Positions 22,637-34,679 of a stretch of DNA of 64,000 nucleotides are shown in pieces. Numbering within the stretch: position 1 is the stretch's first letter; every line of letters starts with the position of its first letter. Under the pieces are notes generated by a model, which did not search any database, was not told the origin of the DNA, and was given only the letters and a program-made list of their open reading frames with translations. The position numbers and the translations under genes were made by a program. The stretch lies in contig JAWNZC010000265.1 of assembly GCA_035771165.1 (NCBI GenBank), forward strand, positions 514,001 through 578,000. Reading direction: 5' to 3'. The stretch is from Paragorgia papillata (Eukaryota; Cnidaria; Anthozoa; Scleralcyonacea; Coralliidae).

Positions 22637-24930
22637 CACACGTAAAAATCTCACAGCTTGTCAACAAGATGTTGGCGGAACAAGCTTGTAACAAGCCTGG
22701 GAACAAGTTGTAGCAAGTTGTTGAGCTGCAGAGCGGTAACAAGTTGTTGGAACAGCCAGGATCAGGCTTGTTGTCAACAAGCCATATCAGACTTGTTGGA
22801 ACAACTTGTAACAAGTCTGTTGAAGTCATCAAGCTTGTCACAAGCTGTTCCAACAAGCTCGTTACAGATTGTTTTAACAAGGAGCACAATCGCTGTGACA
22901 ACTTGTGGCAGACTTGTCACAACAAGGAAGATTCAGCCACAGAATAGTAATACAACCAGAAGTCCAACTCGCATCGGAACCTTTGAAGTTTATATCCTCG
23001 CGTATGTCGCCTCGCGCATCTTGATTCCTCGCCATCCTACGCAATAAGTTTCCCCGGCAGTTTTGACCTTCAAAAGAAGGTTAAAACTGGCGGGGGAACT
23101 TGCCAGGATTGCGTAGGACATTGCGTAGGATCGCGTAGGATGGTATAAAATATCGCGCCTGCGCATTGAAGAAATACGGACAAGTTTTCACTCGAGTTGG
23201 ACTTCTGGTTGTATTACTATTCTGTGATTCAGCCTTCACAACAACTTAAAAATAGCATGTGAAAACCGGTTTGAACCAGTCGATTAAATCATGGATGGCG
23301 TGGATTATGAAGAGAAAATTTGAACAAGACATTGGCTCATTAACGGCTTTTTGCTGGCGATGTTGTTTACACGAAGTTGTCGTCAAAATATGGCAGAGAA
23401 ATCACAGGATAATATATACAGATTACAGGTCTTTTGAAGAGCTAAAAACTCATTCTCGGTTTGGATTTCTGTTTGGAGATAATTTTTCAGTGGTTGCAAA
23501 TAATATCAAGAACAAATGAAATGGGAAAACAACAAGACTTTGCTCAGTGGACGTTCATCGACAGCAAACCGGAAAGACAGAATATTATACACCAAGATCC
23601 TTGTCAACGTTATGGCATGCTTTTTAGCAGAGTTTGTTTCATAGAACTCGCCTGTTAAATTGTTTTATTAGGGCTATAATTAAACACGAACTGCGAGTTT
23701 ATTGCACTGCTTCAAAAACAAACCATAAAAACAAACCATTTTGTATTTATTGACGTAAACAACTTAACATTTTGAAGATTGACCTTGTGTGGGCCGATAA
23801 AATCCAGCCGAGAATTTTATCAAACGGCAAACGTGTCTCTATAGCACATATAAAGACATCATTAATTTAAACACAATTCTGTATGTTTTGGTTCGTAAAT
23901 TTTATATCAATGATTTTTAAAGCCGCCATGCATGTATTCGTTTTGTTGTTTAGCTATTAAAATGAACATGCATGATAATAATGTATTATAGAAGTGGAAA
24001 GTTGAGTTATTTATGAGTCGTATAAACTCTTTAATGTATTGCCTACCCGAGACCCGACGGGTAAAATCATCTGGCGTGAAAGTTCACTTTCCCACAACAA
24101 CGATGCATCGATTGTTATTTTTTTAAACTCCCTGTCACTGTTTTTATAGTCTGAAGAATGTTTTAAACGATTTGACTTGTGTTTGTATGATTTACATAAT
24201 GTACTGTTTATAATTATAATGAATATTTATATGTTCGTAAATGTTTTCTGACTAAAATTAAACCTGGAGATGACAAATATGCTACAGAGCGGAATGAAGA
24301 TTGGTGGTGACAGTTTGTCGGAAGAACATGAAAATAAACTTTAGGAATATTCCTTTATGAATGGATTTTGCATAGGATAGCTTGTTGTTTTTTACTATTA
24401 TATTTAAACATTATCTGCCCCTGGCAGTCTGTAAAATTACTTATCTCAAGGCTAAATTCAAACGTATTTTGAAGTAATATTATTTGATCAAAATGTTTTA
24501 GCCTTCCTTTTTGTGAATATCTTTGTTATCTTGCTACGAAGAACACTCAGTAATATATTAAATACATTTTTGCATTGTGTTCTTTGATGTGAAAGTTTTT
24601 ATTAACTTAAATCTGCTGCCACGCTGAACAAAAGCAAGCGGGAAAATAATAAAACGCGTTTGTAACAACATTGTTGAAACAGCTTGTTACGGCTCAAATT
24701 CAACAAGCTTGTACTAAATTGTTGGCTTGCTGTTACAAGCTTGTTGTCAACAACGTTGTTACGACCTTGTTCCAACAAGCTTGTTACAAGGCCGCCAACA
24801 ACTTGTTATCGGTTAATTGTCACAACAACTGGGAACAAGCAGTGCGAACACAACTTGATATCGGCTTGTCCGAACAGTCTTGTAACAAGTCTGTTGCAGA
24901 CTTGTTACAACTTGTGCGTTTTTACGCGTG
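22637..24930. mobile_element. Long TA-inserted element (CACACGTAAAAA family)
   Basis: The ends are CACACGTAAAAATCTCACAG and the inverse of CACGCGTAAAAACGCACAAG, flanked by TA at 22635-22636 and 24931-24932. The outer 300 bases on each side are packed with ACAAGTTGTTACAA-like motifs. The ends match those of the 349-bp element at 44337-44685 in opposite orientation. The interior has no transposase frame, and a 287-bp MITE with 9-bp TSD sits at 22939-23225. The TA target suggests a Tc1/mariner-type mover. Confidence 0.75.
22939..23225. mobile_element. 287-bp MITE with perfect 33-bp TIRs and 9-bp TSD
   Basis: The TIRs (22939-22971 and 23193-23225, beginning ACAGAATAGTAATACAACCA) are perfect inverses. 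The flanks are GATTCAGCC at 22930-22938 and 23226-23234. A 9-bp duplication is typical of Mutator-like elements. Confidence 0.92.
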
Positions 24931-25301
24931 TAGGTCATTTAATATGTAAGGCAACTAACCTATATATTAACCACGGCGCATCAACGAGAATTGACGCATG
25001 AATAGACCTCATTCCAAAATAGCCACCAAATTAAGATTCTCTTATATACATAGTGAGGCCACTCAGAGACAGATAATATACCTTTGCCAGCTGCTTATTA
25101 TTACTACACATGTATGAAAAATAAAATGCTTGATTGCACTCGTACCAAAATTATGCAAAAATGTTTGCATAAAATAAGGATAATGAGCGCAATCAAACAT
25201 TCTTCACGGAGAATCTTGTAGTCAGACTTTTATTAATTTCTCATCCAAATTTCAACCAAAATTGAATGGGTTGCTTCTTGGTCTATGATCAATCTTTCCA
25301 C

Positions 25302-25391
25302 AAATTTTCATAAACATCTGTGCAGTATTTGGTGGGATATCCTGGTGACAGATTTTCATAAACATCTGTGCAGTATTTGGTGGGATATCCT
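25302..25391. repeat. Tandem duplication of about 50 bp
   Basis: The unit ATTTTCATAAACATCTGTGC and following occurs twice in a row. The second unit is cut by the element starting at 25392 and resumes after 26335, where its GGTGACAG end runs into the GACA microsatellite. Confidence 0.8.
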
Positions 25392-26335
25392 CAACCTCGT
25401 ACACAGGGCCTTCTCAAAATGGCGGGGCGGAGAGAAGACCCTGGCAAAGGCTGGTCACGTGACACCAATTATTTGATGAGTGACTCACACTGTACCGGGG
25501 GGGGGTGCGGTACAGTCACTGATGAACAAGTACAGTTGGCTTGTTATTCAGCGAACTATTTAAGCAACCAAGAATAACAAAAACCGTACAAATAACAAGA
25601 CATTCTCTTAACAAATTTATAAAATCAGTTAATGACCATCTTTAGTAAGAAGCGTCTACACTACAACATATTTGCTTTATTATGCAAGCAAGAAGTGTCT
25701 AATATTTCGGTTTCTGGACTTTCTGAATCTAATTTAAAAAGTTTAGAAATATACAAAGCCAAAGTCTTCATTGCTAATCTATAATGTTCGTCAATCGTAG
25801 TATTGTTGTTGATCGAATATTTGTATTAAAGTACAACCTCAAAGTCAACGAGGACAGCAGATGCGAATATGCCGTTTGAGTATAAATCGACAGATAATAT
25901 AGTAATATACAACAATTAAATTTCCAGAAATCCCAAACGTGTGGACAAGAAACATAAATGTGCTATACTGGACGGTAAATAAACTTCCAACAATGAACAG
26001 CATCGGTTTCTGTTTATCAGTTTATGATCCTCCGTCGCCTTCGGCTTCATTTCTGGCGATTGACGGCAACAAATATGAATTATCCAGCAAATGTCGTAAA
26101 TTTTGAAATCTAATTTATTTACCGCTCGAATTTTAACGTTACAGGACTTGCAACAACCTTCTACATTTATAAGAACCGAATCAACAGTTCCCCCCAGGAC
26201 GGGCGAAGCCCAAATTATCCACGTGACCAAATACTCCAAGAATCTTGGAGTATTTGGGGATCACGTGACCAGCCTTAGCCAGGGTCTTCTCATCTCGCCA
26301 TTTTGAAAGCAGAGAAGACCCTGGGTACGAGGTTG
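25392..26335. mobile_element. 944-bp element with CAACCTCGT ends and 9-bp TSD
   Basis: The ends CAACCTCGTACACAGGG and inverse are flanked by GGATATCCT at 25383-25391 and 26336-26344. Each end carries an internal hairpin (CAGGGCCTTCTC with GAGAAGACCCTG). The interior is non-coding. It belongs with 37007-39486 and 29893-30648 by end structure. Confidence 0.9.
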
Positions 26336-26347
26336 GGATATCCTGGT

Positions 26348-26430
<83 letters not shown>
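26348..26430. repeat. GACA tetranucleotide microsatellite
   Basis: About 21 uninterrupted GACA units. Confidence 0.97.
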
Positions 26431-26431
<1 letters not shown>

Positions 26432-26710
26432 TGGCAAACATTGCTACTTACCAAGCTGTACTATTCTGCAAAACACAATTTTACATCAAAAGGAGAGTTA
26501 TGTATAAGAAATTTTCCATCATATAAGGACAGTAAGTTCATTCATATTCACAACTTGCATGTATCCACCAGAGACTGTGGCTTGGGACTATTTCAATGCT
26601 GTTGTACAATACCTTTACAAAGAGAGCATTGCTTAGATTTAAAGAGCAACATTCGTCCTGGACATGTTATGCATGTTAATTTAGTAGTACACTAGTTAAG
26701 AAATAGAAAG

Positions 26711-26865
26711 CGTTTTCCGTGATTCCATAAAGTTATAGAAACATTCGTGGAAGTTTGGAAAAACTCGAAATAGTGTAGAGACACTCGCCCTGCGGGATCG
26801 TGTTTTTTCGTTTCCCCATACTCCTCTCGTGTTTCTATAATTCTATAGAAACACGGATAACGTTT
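26711..26865. repeat. Foldback hairpin, 155 bp
   Basis: Arms of about 40 bases share GTTTTCCG and TTATAGAAACA; the ends are inverted copies of each other. Confidence 0.65.
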
Positions 26866-27033
26866 TCCGAGAAAAAAAAAAGATTAAGGCGTATAAATGG
26901 CTTATATTATGTGGCGTAATGGTTGACGTATATAATCTTTCCCTGTTTTCCATAGAGTTATAAAACATGGCTTTTAACCAATCACCGCTTGCGTTTTCGA
27001 AAATGCGATTTTATTACTAAATTCAGTATAGAC

Positions 27034-28026
27034 GGCCGGCCAACCTCGATAAAAGTGTCTCAAAAACACCGTTGATGGCATTTTTTGTTACAAGCAGGCA
27101 ACCATGCTAAATCGTAACGGATAGTGTATACTTTGAAGGTGAGGGGTTGTTGGCAGCCGTAATTATTGATTTATATACTAAAATTTAAGAGCTTTTTGAA
27201 AGCACAATGTGATGGATGGGATATCTGTAAAGTGCTGCCTATTTACGTTTGTGTTTTATTTGAATTGGCTAAATTTAGAATGCTATCCAATCAGCGTGCC
27301 TCTAGTTTTGCTTAACCTAATTCGTATAACTCACAATCATAAACAAACAAGAAATATGGCGTGAATACACCTAAATATAATACTTCGAAGAAAGGCCACA
27401 AAAAGGTAAGCTTGCCAAGAATCAGAAATTTATTAGATCTGGTAGGAAAGTCTCATATTCGTAAATTATTGCCCATACCGCCATCTATATACTGTTATAA
27501 AGCTTTTGTACTATAGTATAGTATTGCTCATAATATCCTTAGACATTTAACTCACCGGTTCAACAGTACTATCTTGTGATACACGGAAGGCAACCGGCCT
27601 AGTCATCTTGATCGATGTCTAAGCTACATTTCTATGCTAGTTGCCTGCTTGCAACAAAAAGTTTTCAGATTGTTGTGGCTGTTCTTCTAAGTGTTATATT
27701 TAGGCGAATTTGCGCCATGTTTCTTGTTTGTTTATAATTGTGAGCTATGCGAATTAGAATAATCAGAACTTCAGGCACGCTGATTGGATAGCATTCTGAA
27801 TTTGTAATTCAAATAATACACAAACGTAAATAGGCATCGCTTTACAGATATCCTATCCATCACATTGTGCTTTCAAAAAGCTCGAAATTTTAGTATATAA
27901 ATCAATAATCACGACTGCCAACACCCCTCACCTTCAAAGTATTCACTATCCGACATGATTTAGCATGGTTGCCTGTTTGCAACAAAAAATGCCATCAAAA
28001 GTAATATTTTGAAGCCTTGGCCGGCC
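27034..28026. mobile_element. Foldback element with GGCCGGCCAA ends, 993 bp
   Basis: The two halves are inverted copies for about 300 bases per arm, sharing CAGGCAACCATGCTAAATC and the block with ACAATGTGATGGAT. I cannot see a clear target duplication. No coding region. Confidence 0.8.
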
Positions 28027-28374
28027 CTCTAGTAGCACAGTAGCGTGATATGTTTTACAACTGTCTTTCTTCACGTGCTCAAGTCTCGTAGACCTTACAG
28101 TGCCTCTAACCCCCAAAACCAAATGTGAAAGTTATTAAATTAAAATTAAACCTTTTTTAGCTATATCAAATCGTGGCATAATTTCTAGTGTTTTTGCGAA
28201 AACAAAATTTAATATCTTAAAAAACTCCGATTTTTATGGCAGTTTGAAATTGGCAAAACTGCGGTTTTAGCTGGGACACTTCCATGAAAATAATTCGTGT
28301 CGAGGAGGCTGGAACGAGTGTATTTTGTGACGTCACGCAAGGTACTCGTAGACTAGCGCCTTCAAGGCTTCGTG

Positions 28375-28382
28375 CTATAAAT
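28375..28382 (+). promoter_or_regulatory. TATA box of the THAP remnant
   Basis: GCTATAAAT lies about 60 bases upstream of the THAP start codon. Placement fits a core promoter. Confidence 0.45.
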
Positions 28383-28436
28383 TTCGATATCTACATATAT
28401 TTGCGCTTGCTGTATCGTAAGAAAGCTTGTGAAAAG

Positions 28437-28690
28437 ATGGTGTTTAGTTGTCTTGCTGTCAATTGTATGAATAAAGCTAGTCTCAAGGATGGTGTGAGTC
28501 TTCACACCATTCCATATTTCAACGATGACCGGTCTGACGCTAAGAAGCGAAGAAAAATTTGGGTTGATTCAGATTTCGTGAAGACAAAACGTGTCTTCGA
28601 ACCTTCGAAAACTTCGTGTCTTCAACACTTTGCTCGGATCATTTCAAGCTTGAGGAATTCGAGAGAAATTAACATCTCGGGATTTGTGTA
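28437..28690 (+). pseudogene. THAP-domain gene fragment
   Basis: The start MVFSCLAVNCMNKASLKDG has the first zinc pair (C5, C10), and HTIPYF fits the usual proline. KIWVDSD carries the conserved Trp. The last pair appears as CSDHFKLEEFE only in a neighbouring frame near 28630, so one indel separates the two halves, and a stop follows shortly. No transposase body follows; foldback sequence begins at 28901. It is a dead fragment of a P-like transposase gene. Confidence 0.75.
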
Positions 28691-28900
28691 TTTCCAAGTA
28701 TTCATGGCCAAAGACCAGAGTGTAAACACATCGCTAAACACCATTCGCTTATTTCCACGGAATCATTTTGGCTTTTCGTTAGCTTTTTCTCGACCTCTAG
28801 CCGTTCCTATTCTTCTCTGTTGTAATTTTCCAACCAGTCTTCGTCGGCCAAAGGTTCTTCGGCATATGCTGAGCCGGAGTTTAGTACCTTCCTCTCGGCT

Positions 28901-30702
28901 TGAATATTCCAGTGAACTCGATGTAAGTTAAAATCTGATACCTGCAACGCTAACGCGTAACCAAAAGTGGGGCAAAAAGTTCCAGGCCCCTGCGCGGTTT
29001 GCAGGTAGGATTCAGTCTCCCAGAAAATGTTTTTTACACGGCCGCCCGTCTTGAGCGAACTGCGAAGGCTCGAAAAAAGGTTTGAAAAAATTATTTATCA
29101 AACATTTTGTCCGGCTAAACGTGCATTTAATGGTTTCCTATTCTTGTGTAGTGCTGTTGTTGTTTTCTTTACTGTATAGCAGTCCAAAACTATACATTAA
29201 ATTAAGCTAGGGATGAAAATAGGCTGAGAAAACAGACGTCTGATGAAAACAGCCAGCTGAAAAGGTCGAGAACAAGAGTGAGAAAGCTATTTTTGTACGA
29301 GTTTGAAGACGTATTGATACTTGATATTTCATAATATACATTTAATGTCATTTTCTTATATCTACTCCTTTAATTTTTTGTTCGAATGTGTTAAACGGCC
29401 TTTTGTAACTAATAATATTTTAAGAAATAACTGACAACTAGACTGTTTATTTTTCAACGAATGCGGAATGCTTTTTAAACAAAACGACATATGCAACTGG
29501 TACTAACGGCATATTCTATACTAAGTTTGTGTTGATTTTTTGTATCCTCCTTGGAGTAACGAAACTCTAATATACGGTTTATATTATAACGAAAAGTTTG
29601 ATCTAATTTCTTGACGGACAAACTTCGGAAAGACAACGACCCTTACTACAGCAACAAATAAACAATTACTGCATAATTAGTTCGGCAGCGTAGCACAATC
29701 AATCAAAAATTTTAAATGCACGTTTAGCAAAGCGTGATAAAATGATTCAATAAATAATTTTTCAAACCTTTTCGAGTCTTCGGCGCAGTTCGCTCAAGAC
29801 CGGTGGCCGTGTAAAAAACATTTTGTGGGAGACTGAAACCTACCTGCAAACCGCACAGAGGCCTGGAACGTTTTGCCTAGCGTTCCAGGTATCATTCTCG
29901 TCCCCAGAGCCTCTCCCGTGCTGACGTGCGGAAAAGGCTCTGGGGGGAATCCAAACCGGAACACCAAGATTCTTTGGTGTTCTTTCTAAAGCGCATGCGT
30001 TTAAGTTCGCGGTTTGGGCGTTGGACACGAGATCATCGGCAATTGTTTGCAATATAATTTTCCTTTCGTTTTCGATTCTGGCGGTTTGGCTGTCTCGTAT
30101 TGACTCGTTTGACTTTGGAACAATTCTGATTGTGGTATATTCCGTTGGAAGAAGGTCCCTGCTGAGTGTAGCTCATCGTCGCGTTTATTCGGCGGGGCAA
30201 AAGGCATTAAAATTTACGAGTTCGCTTCAGAGCTTGGCAATACTAGAGCCGCGTCGGAATTTCTTCGTATTTACGGCTTCTTTTAGTGAAGGTAGTTCTC
30301 TTTAATGTTGCACCGTTCGCTTATATTTGACGTGTATATTTCAATGAGATCCTTATTAATATGTACCATGCACGAACAGCCAGCAGTGTGCTGTGACTGC
30401 TGTCTAATATCGCCTATCGATTTCAAATTGCTGTTCGATTAAATTGTTCGGATTAGAACTATGATTAGAATTGTGCTTCGTTGTCAGTTTTCGTGTCTCA
30501 AATACTGTTTATTTATAAACATTCACTAAGCTCCATCGTTATATAGGCCTTTGAATTTGAACAAACAATCAGATCGCGATGATATATGGGGATTCCCCCA
30601 GAGCCTTTTACGCGCGCCAGCACGGGAGAGGCTCTGGGGACGAGAATGTCCAGGTATCAGATTTTAACTTACATCGAGTTCACTGGAATATTCACGTTGA
30701 TT
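28901..30702. mobile_element. Large foldback element with about 200-bp arms
   Basis: The left arm, 28901-29135, is the inverse of 29710-29892 joined to 30658-30702. The right arm is split by the 756-bp element at 29893-30648. Shared blocks are GAATATTCCAGTGAACTCGA and GCGGTTTGCAGGTAGG. The loop, 29136-29709, is non-coding. Confidence 0.8.
29893..30648. mobile_element. 756-bp element with CATTCTCGTCCCCAG ends and 9-bp TSD
   Basis: TIRs of about 60 bases begin CATTCTCGTCCCCAGAGCCT and carry an internal hairpin (CAGAGCC with GGCTCTG). The flanks are TCCAGGTAT at 29884-29892 and 30649-30657. Removing the element rebuilds the right arm of the surrounding foldback. Confidence 0.92.
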
Positions 30703-31279
30703 TTCATCGACATCGATTCTGCATCTTCTATCACACCATATCCCCGAATAAAGTTTACGCCGTTGTTATAGATCCGACATTGACATAACGCGTGCGAAAT
30801 AGAGTTTATTTTGAACTTAGTGCTGGTCGAATCTTTTCAACAACCAGCACAAGGCCCGACATTATTTAGTCTTTTGAGTTTTGAGCAAAAGGTTAGAAAG
30901 AAAACTGGCGTGGAAAATTTATTCCTACTGATGTTTGTCGTCTGAAAGATGCATTGTCGTTGACATTCTCAGTCTTTCAGTTTCTCAAATGATTAAAGTT
31001 TAAAAGAAAGTTTCGATATTTGAAAGTAGTCTGATTCAAAGCAGAAAACGAAATCTACAGATTGACCGACTTAAATTCAACCACGGCCGTAAGTTCGTCA
31101 GTTCGGTAACCGCATTAATCTTCCCGTTTCTGTATTTCTATAATCGATGATCTGTGTCAGCCTTCCCAAGTGTTTATGCTACGATGTCTAAAACTAACTG
31201 AGTGATGTCGGACCCTGTGCTGTTGTTAAAGGGCATATGACTCGAAAATTAAGTTTGTCTTATTGAAAAGAACATTTAA

Positions 31280-32560
31280 AGTGTCATTAAGACGAAAACA
31301 TCGTCAGTCTTTTTTTTGATCTTATCATAAAGTACATTTAAAATGAGGGTGAACGGCGTTTGTGGTTTGTCAATATCTCATCTCGTTCAAGAGATATGCA
31401 CGCTTTGGCAATATGCAAATTTATGGCTGATGACGTCATTTTCTCCAAACGAGCGAAATGAAAATCGTAAAATAAGGAATATCTCTAGAAATAAATAATA
31501 GAACGTGCTTAAACTTTGTATGCTTATAGTATCTAATAAAATACACTTCTCTGTGGAACTTTTGTGATTGCCATGGTAAGCGTATGCTCTCAGTTTACTC
31601 TAAACCTTAAAAAGGGAGTTATCATTTTTGCCTCATTGTTTAAAAATAGAAAGATTTAAAGTGTTTATGAAACGAAAATTAAGTTTGTCTTATTTGAAAG
31701 AACTTTTGAAATGACAAAGTAAGATCTTTTGCTGTTTTTTGTTTCCTTGCTTCGTTTATGAGATATTTCAGTTTGTTTTATTTGTGAAACTAACCAGTGA
31801 CATCACAAGGTGCATAATGACTTACTGGGAAAGGTTATATATCTTTTCTGTTATCAAACGGAATCACTTCAAAGCAATTATGTGTGCGTTTTTCCCTTAC
31901 AACAACAGAAATATACATTTTCAACTGATTCCGTTTAGTAATAGCAAAGATATATAACCTTTCCCAGTAAGTCATTATGCACGTTGTGATGTCACTGGTT
32001 AGTTTCACATATAAAACAAACTGAAATATCTCATAAACGAAGCAAGGAAACAAAAAACAGCAAAAGATCTTACTTTGTCATTTCAAAAGTTCTTTCAAAT
32101 AAGACAAACTTAATTTTTGTTTCATAAACACTTTAAACGTTTGAATTACAATGCCTACATAAGCCCTAATCGTCACATTTATTCGCTGGAGTAAACGCTA
32201 CTTGATTGCTGATAAATAAGAAAATGTAATTTTATCATTGGATGGGGCCAGGAACCAGCAGTTTCCACGAAAACAACTAAAGTTCCACAGTGAAACGTAT
32301 TTTATTTAATACTATAAGCATGCAAAATTTGAGCACTTTCTATTGTTTATTTCTAGAGATATTCCTAATTTTACGATTTTCATTTCGCTCGTTTGGAGAA
32401 AATGACGTCATCAGCCATATAATTTGCATATTTCAAAAACGTGAATATCTCTTGAACGAGATGAGATATTTACAAACCACAAACGCCGTTCATCCTCATT
32501 TTAAATCAACTTTATGATTATATCAGAAAAAGACTGACGATTTTTCGTCTTAGTGACACT
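31280..32560. mobile_element. Foldback element B, copy 2, inserted in A
   Basis: Same family as 13015-13817. It is flanked by TTAA at 31276-31279 and 32561-32564. Subtracting element C and its duplication leaves 804 bp against 803 bp in copy 1. Confidence 0.95.
31660..32132. mobile_element. Foldback element C, inserted in B
   Basis: A 473-bp foldback with ends AGTGTTTATGAAACGAAAAT, flanked by TTAA at 31656-31659 and 32133-32136. The empty site AAAGATTTAAACGTTTGAA is present in B copy 1 near 13390. C is a diverged relative of A. Confidence 0.95.
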
Positions 32561-33107
32561 TTAAAATGATAAAATAACATCTTTTGTAGTTTTTGGTTTC
32601 CTTGCTTCGTTTTTGGGATATTCCAGCTTGTTTGATATGCAAATGACACAACTTTTTACGTCACACGTGCATAATGAGTATTATGTGTTACCGAGAGAAG
32701 GTTACATATCTTTGCTATTGTGAAACGAAATCACTTGGAATTCTACATGTTTGGCGTTGTAGGTAGAAACACGCACAAGCTTCCTTTGACTTAAGCCCAT
32801 GTTTTCATAATAGCAAAGATATGTAACCTTTTCTGATAACTCATTATGCACATGTGACGTAAAAAGTTGTGTCATTTGCATATCAAACAAGCTGGAATAT
32901 CTCAAGAACGAAGCAAGGAAACCAAAAACTGCAAAAGATGTTATTTTATCATTTTAAATGTTCTTTTCAATAAGACAAACTTAATTTTCGAGTCATATGC
33001 CCTTTAAAAAGATCCGACGAGGACTAAGTGTGAAATAAACTGTATTGCGCACGAGTTATTTCAATGTCGGATCTATAGCCATCGAACCTAAAGATCCGGT
33101 GTCGGAA

Positions 33108-33185
33108 CTATAACCACACCCTAAAGTTTATGTCCGAGTCATCAGACTGATAACTGATTTCAGAATCTGATTCACTGCTAGACAT
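33108..33185 (-). pseudogene. Start of a second P-like element protein, cut short
   Basis: On the minus strand the frame MSSSESDSEISYQSDDSD runs for 25 codons to a stop. The Ser/Glu/Asp-rich start resembles the N-terminus of the zinc-finger protein at 11382 (EQSSESESEVYLDDPE) and lies at the same place relative to the element end. The similarity is short and low in complexity, so homology is inferred mainly from position. Confidence 0.45.
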
Positions 33186-33573
33186 GATTGCTAAATAATA
33201 CTGAGAACTTTAAGAATGTGAAGTTTGTCGAGCGCCGGCCGAATCGATCGAATGATATGTAAATCAAGCAGCTCAGATCATCCAAGCAACAACATCAAGG
33301 CTACATACCGACTACCTTGCGTGACGTCAAAAAGACGTGCTAGACCCAGGCTCCTGGTTATAAAAAATTCCGACGGCACTGGGCCACCAAAAGCCAAATT
33401 CAACACGCCATAAAAACCGGACAATTTATCCAAATTGAAATTTCTTTTTCTCACTAAAACACTACAAATAAAGAGTATACATTCGATGAGCTGAAAATTG
33501 ATTTGGGGGTTAGGGGCTTACTGCAGTCATGTCAGTCATTGTTGTTGCCTTTTTAAATATCAAATTAGTATAC

Positions 33574-33736
33574 GTAATAGCATGGTTTCGAGTGCAATTT
33601 GGAAAAAACATGCACGAGTGAGTTTTTCAAACACTATCAAAATTGCATGAGTCCGAAGGACGAGTGCTATTTGAGGTCTTTGAAAAACTCACGAGTGCGT
33701 GTTTTTCCAAAATTGCACTCGAAACCATGCTATTAC
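33574..33736. repeat. Long hairpin, 163 bp
   Basis: The arms begin GTAATAGCATGGTTTCGAGT and its inverse. The centre has GAGTCCGAAGGACGAGTG. Confidence 0.8.
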
Positions 33737-34679
33737 TTATTAATAATATACATGAAAACATTTATCATAAAGAGAATCTTTCTAATCAAAATGCTTTGTT
33801 CAAATAACATACATGAAGAAAAAAAATTAACAGGAAGAGTTTTTTTTCTAGTAAAAAATGATTTTTGTGCAAATTTAAAAAATTACAAAATTTGCACTGT
33901 ATTTCATTTTTCTGCACTGAATTACACTTTTGCACTCCTCTCAGCCAATCACAATTGAGAAATTTTTTCATGTATATTATTACTTGGGCTACCTGTGGTG
34001 GCCGAGTCTAGGTTTCGGCTTCGTTTTTATTTTTATTTTTTTGTTATTATTTTTATTTTTTCGCCACACAAAATTGCATTATTGCATCATCCCATCAGGC
34101 CTTGCGAAACTGTAAAGGCAGTTCTTAATTCAGGCGTTTTTTTGTCCATGAAGACACAATAGACGAATTTATTACAGACGCGAAAAAATGCCGTGTTGAC
34201 ATCAGTACCTAGGAAGTTTGACTTGAGGAAAGGGCCACAGTATATCAAAGAACATTTTCGTACTGTTTACTTTATAGTAACGAGCTTTCTCCTGTTTGAC
34301 ATTGATCACGACAGTACCTTTATATTTTTGCATATTATTTAAGTGCTTTATTACTAAACGAGTTTTATATTTGTTATGCTGAGTAGGAAGCTTGTATACA
34401 AATGTATGTTCTATGTACCATGTGTTTTTACTGACTGTTGCTTGTCTTTGAGTTTGAGATCGGCAATGGACAGTAGTCTTTATATTGATCCACTAGGATT
34501 TATATTCAATGTTGTAAGTGCTTTGAACCTTCGAGTATGTAATTTTGTCACAAGTGTGTTATCCATATCTTGATGTTCATTTTGATATAAATTCTGATGC
34601 ATTGATTGAGTATTAAGATATTCATCATAGAAACAACTTTGAACCACTCATGTTCCTCATATGTATACAGTAATACTTA

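Larger units (their letters stand above)
31230..33003. mobile_element. Foldback element A, TTAA-inserted (outermost of three)
   Basis: The ends AGGGCATATGACTCGAAAAT and inverse are flanked by TTAA at 31226-31229 and 33004-33007. The left arm is interrupted at 31276 by element B; the right arm keeps the uninterrupted sequence GAACATTTAAAATGATAAAA as its inverse. Confidence 0.93.
28098..33523. mobile_element. Gutted second P-like element filled with nested insertions
   Basis: The two outer zones (28098-28350 and 33300-33523) are diverged inverted repeats, sharing CCCCTAACCCCCAAA-like ends and TGACGTCACGCAAGGTA. The left side carries a THAP-domain start on the plus strand, the right side an acidic protein start on the minus strand. 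That is the gene order of the intact element at 6.0-11.7 kb. The middle has been lost or replaced by foldback elements. The exact ends and a target duplication are not resolved. Confidence 0.6.

Noticed and set aside
22575..23047. Overlapping open frames on both strands near 22.6-23.0 and 24.7-25.0 kb
   Set aside because: They translate the ACAAGTTGTT-rich ends of a transposable element and appear in several frames at once.
26181..26441. Open frame through the GACA repeat (repeating VCLS residues)
   Set aside because: The frame is created by the tetranucleotide repeat and changes with its length; there is no independent coding evidence.
30021..30305. 94-residue frame with a hydrophobic stretch
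   Set aside because: It lies wholly inside a 756-bp non-autonomous element flanked by a 9-bp duplication; no family match is recognisable.
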